Shown here: positions 62,811 through 64,000 of the stretch, one piece after another | Layout of the letters: every line of letters starts with the position of its first letter | Position numbering within the stretch: position 1 is the stretch's first letter | Source: Palaemon carinicauda | Lineage: Eukaryota > Arthropoda > Malacostraca > Decapoda > Palaemonidae | Direction of reading: 5' to 3' | Assembly (NCBI RefSeq): GCF_036898095.1 | Contig: NC_090730.1 | Span: forward strand, 22,919,121-22,983,120 | Length of the DNA stretch: 64,000 nucleotides | Program-made: the position numbers and the translations under genes | Notes under the pieces: model-generated | What the model was told of the DNA's origin: nothing | What the model saw: only the letters and a program-made list of their open reading frames with translations | Databases searched by the model: none

Positions 62811-63596
62811 TTGCTGCAAGACATGCAGTCCAAGCTTGTGTCCTTGATAGAGGACTTAAATGCGGAGAAGGTTGCTACCGAACCTTCTGGCCAACAACCT
62901 TCCAACCGGTCGGTTGTGCGCCTTGTTGACGCTGAGATAACCTACTCGCGTCTGCCAGTTGGGGTGGTTCCTCCACCGATGCGACCCAGTATGGGTTGCC
63001 AGCCGCACGTTGACGTTAAGCGACGCTCGGAGGTGGTTGTTGACGTTCAGGACGTTCAACAACCAGCAGAGGTGACTTGTTTTGACGCAGTGCGTCAACC
63101 TCAGCAACCCGGTAGGGTGTTGACTGCACAACCCAGACGGTCTAGACAGTCTCGGGTTGACGCTGTGCTTCCTCGCGCACCCATGGTTGTTGACATTTCA
63201 CAGACTGTGCAGCAGTTCCATGATATTGCGTCCGGCTCCGTCACGCTTCCACCAGTGCGACCGGACTCAGCGAGCCAGACGTTGCCCACTCCGTTGCCGT
63301 TTCCTCATCAGTTTTCGGATGAGGAACCCTCTGATGAGGACGATGCTGAACAACAAGACGATCAGCCCCCAGCCCTGCTATCCATCCAGAAGATGCTGAA
63401 GAAGGAACGCTGCTCAGTCAGGCTGTGGATGAGTCTGGTAGGGACGCTGTCATCCGTGGAACAATTTGTGTCACTAGGAAGACTACACCTCCGTCCTCTT
63501 CAATACCATCTAGCTTTTCACTGGAAAAAGGACAAGACGCTAGAAGCGGTCTCGATCCCGGTTTCTGAAAAGATAAAGTCTTGTCTGACTTGGTGA
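62811..63596 (+). pseudogene. DIRS gag 3' part fused in frame to RT thumb (C3)
   Basis: A 261-codon frame runs from MLQDMQSKLVSLIEDLNAEK through the acidic segment SDEEPSDEDDAEQQDDQPP straight into LLSIQKMLKKERCSVRLWMS and GRLHLRPLQ. This shows directly that gag is joined to the thumb with no RT palm between. It ends at TGA 63594-63596, where C2 has TGG (LTWWKDN), so a single base change creates the stop. Confidence 0.75.
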
Positions 63597-64000
63597 AAGG
63601 ACAATATCAACCTAAGAGAGGGTCTTCCCCTGGCTGTTCAGACTCCCAACCACGTTCTCTTCTCGCACGCATCGGACGTAGGCTGGGGTGCGACATTAGA
63701 CGGTCGGGAATGCTCGGGAATATGGAACTCGAGTCAAAGGACAATGCATATCAACTGCAAGGAGCTACTGGCAGTACGTCTGGCCTGGAAAAGCTTCAGG
63801 TCTCTCCTTCAAGGCAAAGTGGTGGAGGTGAACTCGGACAACACCACGGCTTTGGCGTACATCTCCAAGCAAGGAGGGACCTACTCTCTGACGTTGTACG
63901 AGATCGCAAGGGACCTCCTCACCTGGTCAAAAGGTCTAAACATACCACTAGTAACGAGGTTCATCCAAGGCAACTTGAATGTCATGGCAGATTGTCTCAG
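63597..64000 (+). pseudogene. RNase H (C3, partial)
   Basis: VLFSHASDVGWGATL near 63655-63695: first catalytic Asp changed to His. Then HINCKELLAVRLAW (Glu), VEVNSDNTTALAYISKQGG (Asp) and NVMADCL at the window end. The frame is open after the TGA at 63596. Confidence 0.75.

Larger units (their letters stand above)
59745..64000 (+). mobile_element. DIRS-type retrotransposon copy C3 (cut by the window end)
   Basis: The left repeat, leader, gag and RT thumb/RNase H are colinear with and very similar to C2, far closer than either is to C1. The window ends within RNase H. It has the same gag-to-thumb junction without RT fingers or palm. It lies about 9.5 kb downstream of ANAPC4, + strand. Confidence 0.9.

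Overview
This is a stretch of animal nuclear DNA. It has spliced genes with GT-AG introns, AT-rich intronic sequence, microsatellites and many transposable elements. DIRS-type tyrosine-recombinase retrotransposons, Tigger/pogo and P-like DNA transposons, a piggyBac-type MITE and an endonuclease/RT LINE suggest an arthropod, most likely a decapod crustacean. That species guess is inference from repeat content. The host protein itself only says metazoan.

One host gene runs along the + strand: ANAPC4, subunit 4 of the anaphase-promoting complex/cyclosome. Four coding exons are visible (1087-1198, 26825-26953, 29886-30016, 48316-50280), with matching splice phases and a predicted product of 778 residues. 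Introns 1 (25.6 kb) and 3 (18.3 kb) are swollen by transposons. The last exon, 1,965 nt, carries most of the protein. A likely poly(A) signal lies at 50413. I recognise no second host gene.

Two DIRS families dominate, all copies on the + strand. Family B is represented by a right terminus at 1-219, a recombinase fragment at about 2.6-3.4 kb, copy B1 (3726-11040) and copy B2 (32499-40021). Family C is represented by copies C1 (15778-22226), C2 (40379-46866) and C3 (59745 to the window end). C1, C2 and B2 keep the diagnostic DIRS ends: inverted terminal repeats plus an internal complementary region (ICR) that joins the complements of both outer ends. All three C copies lack the reverse transcriptase fingers and palm at the same junction, so they look like one non-autonomous subfamily. 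Every recombinase that can be read has lost a catalytic residue or its frame.

Other elements by position: a jockey-like RT fragment (11.1-11.7 kb), a broken Tigger (11.7-14.3 kb, - strand), a P-element-like remnant (14.5-15.5 kb, -), an apparently intact Tigger with a 635-codon ORF nested inside a piggyBac-type MITE (22409-25215), 5' truncated LINE fragments, and a LINE on the - strand (53.8-58.0 kb). That LINE is split by a tyrosine-recombinase-element fragment flanked by a duplication of about 205 bp. Copy B2 also holds a 118-nt 5S rRNA sequence (37223-37340) inside its former RT gene and a 16 x 23-bp minisatellite in its gag region.

The genes do not form a pathway. One cell-cycle gene hosts successive, nested insertions, nearly all dead; the Tigger at 22.6-25.1 kb is the only element that still looks capable of making its protein.
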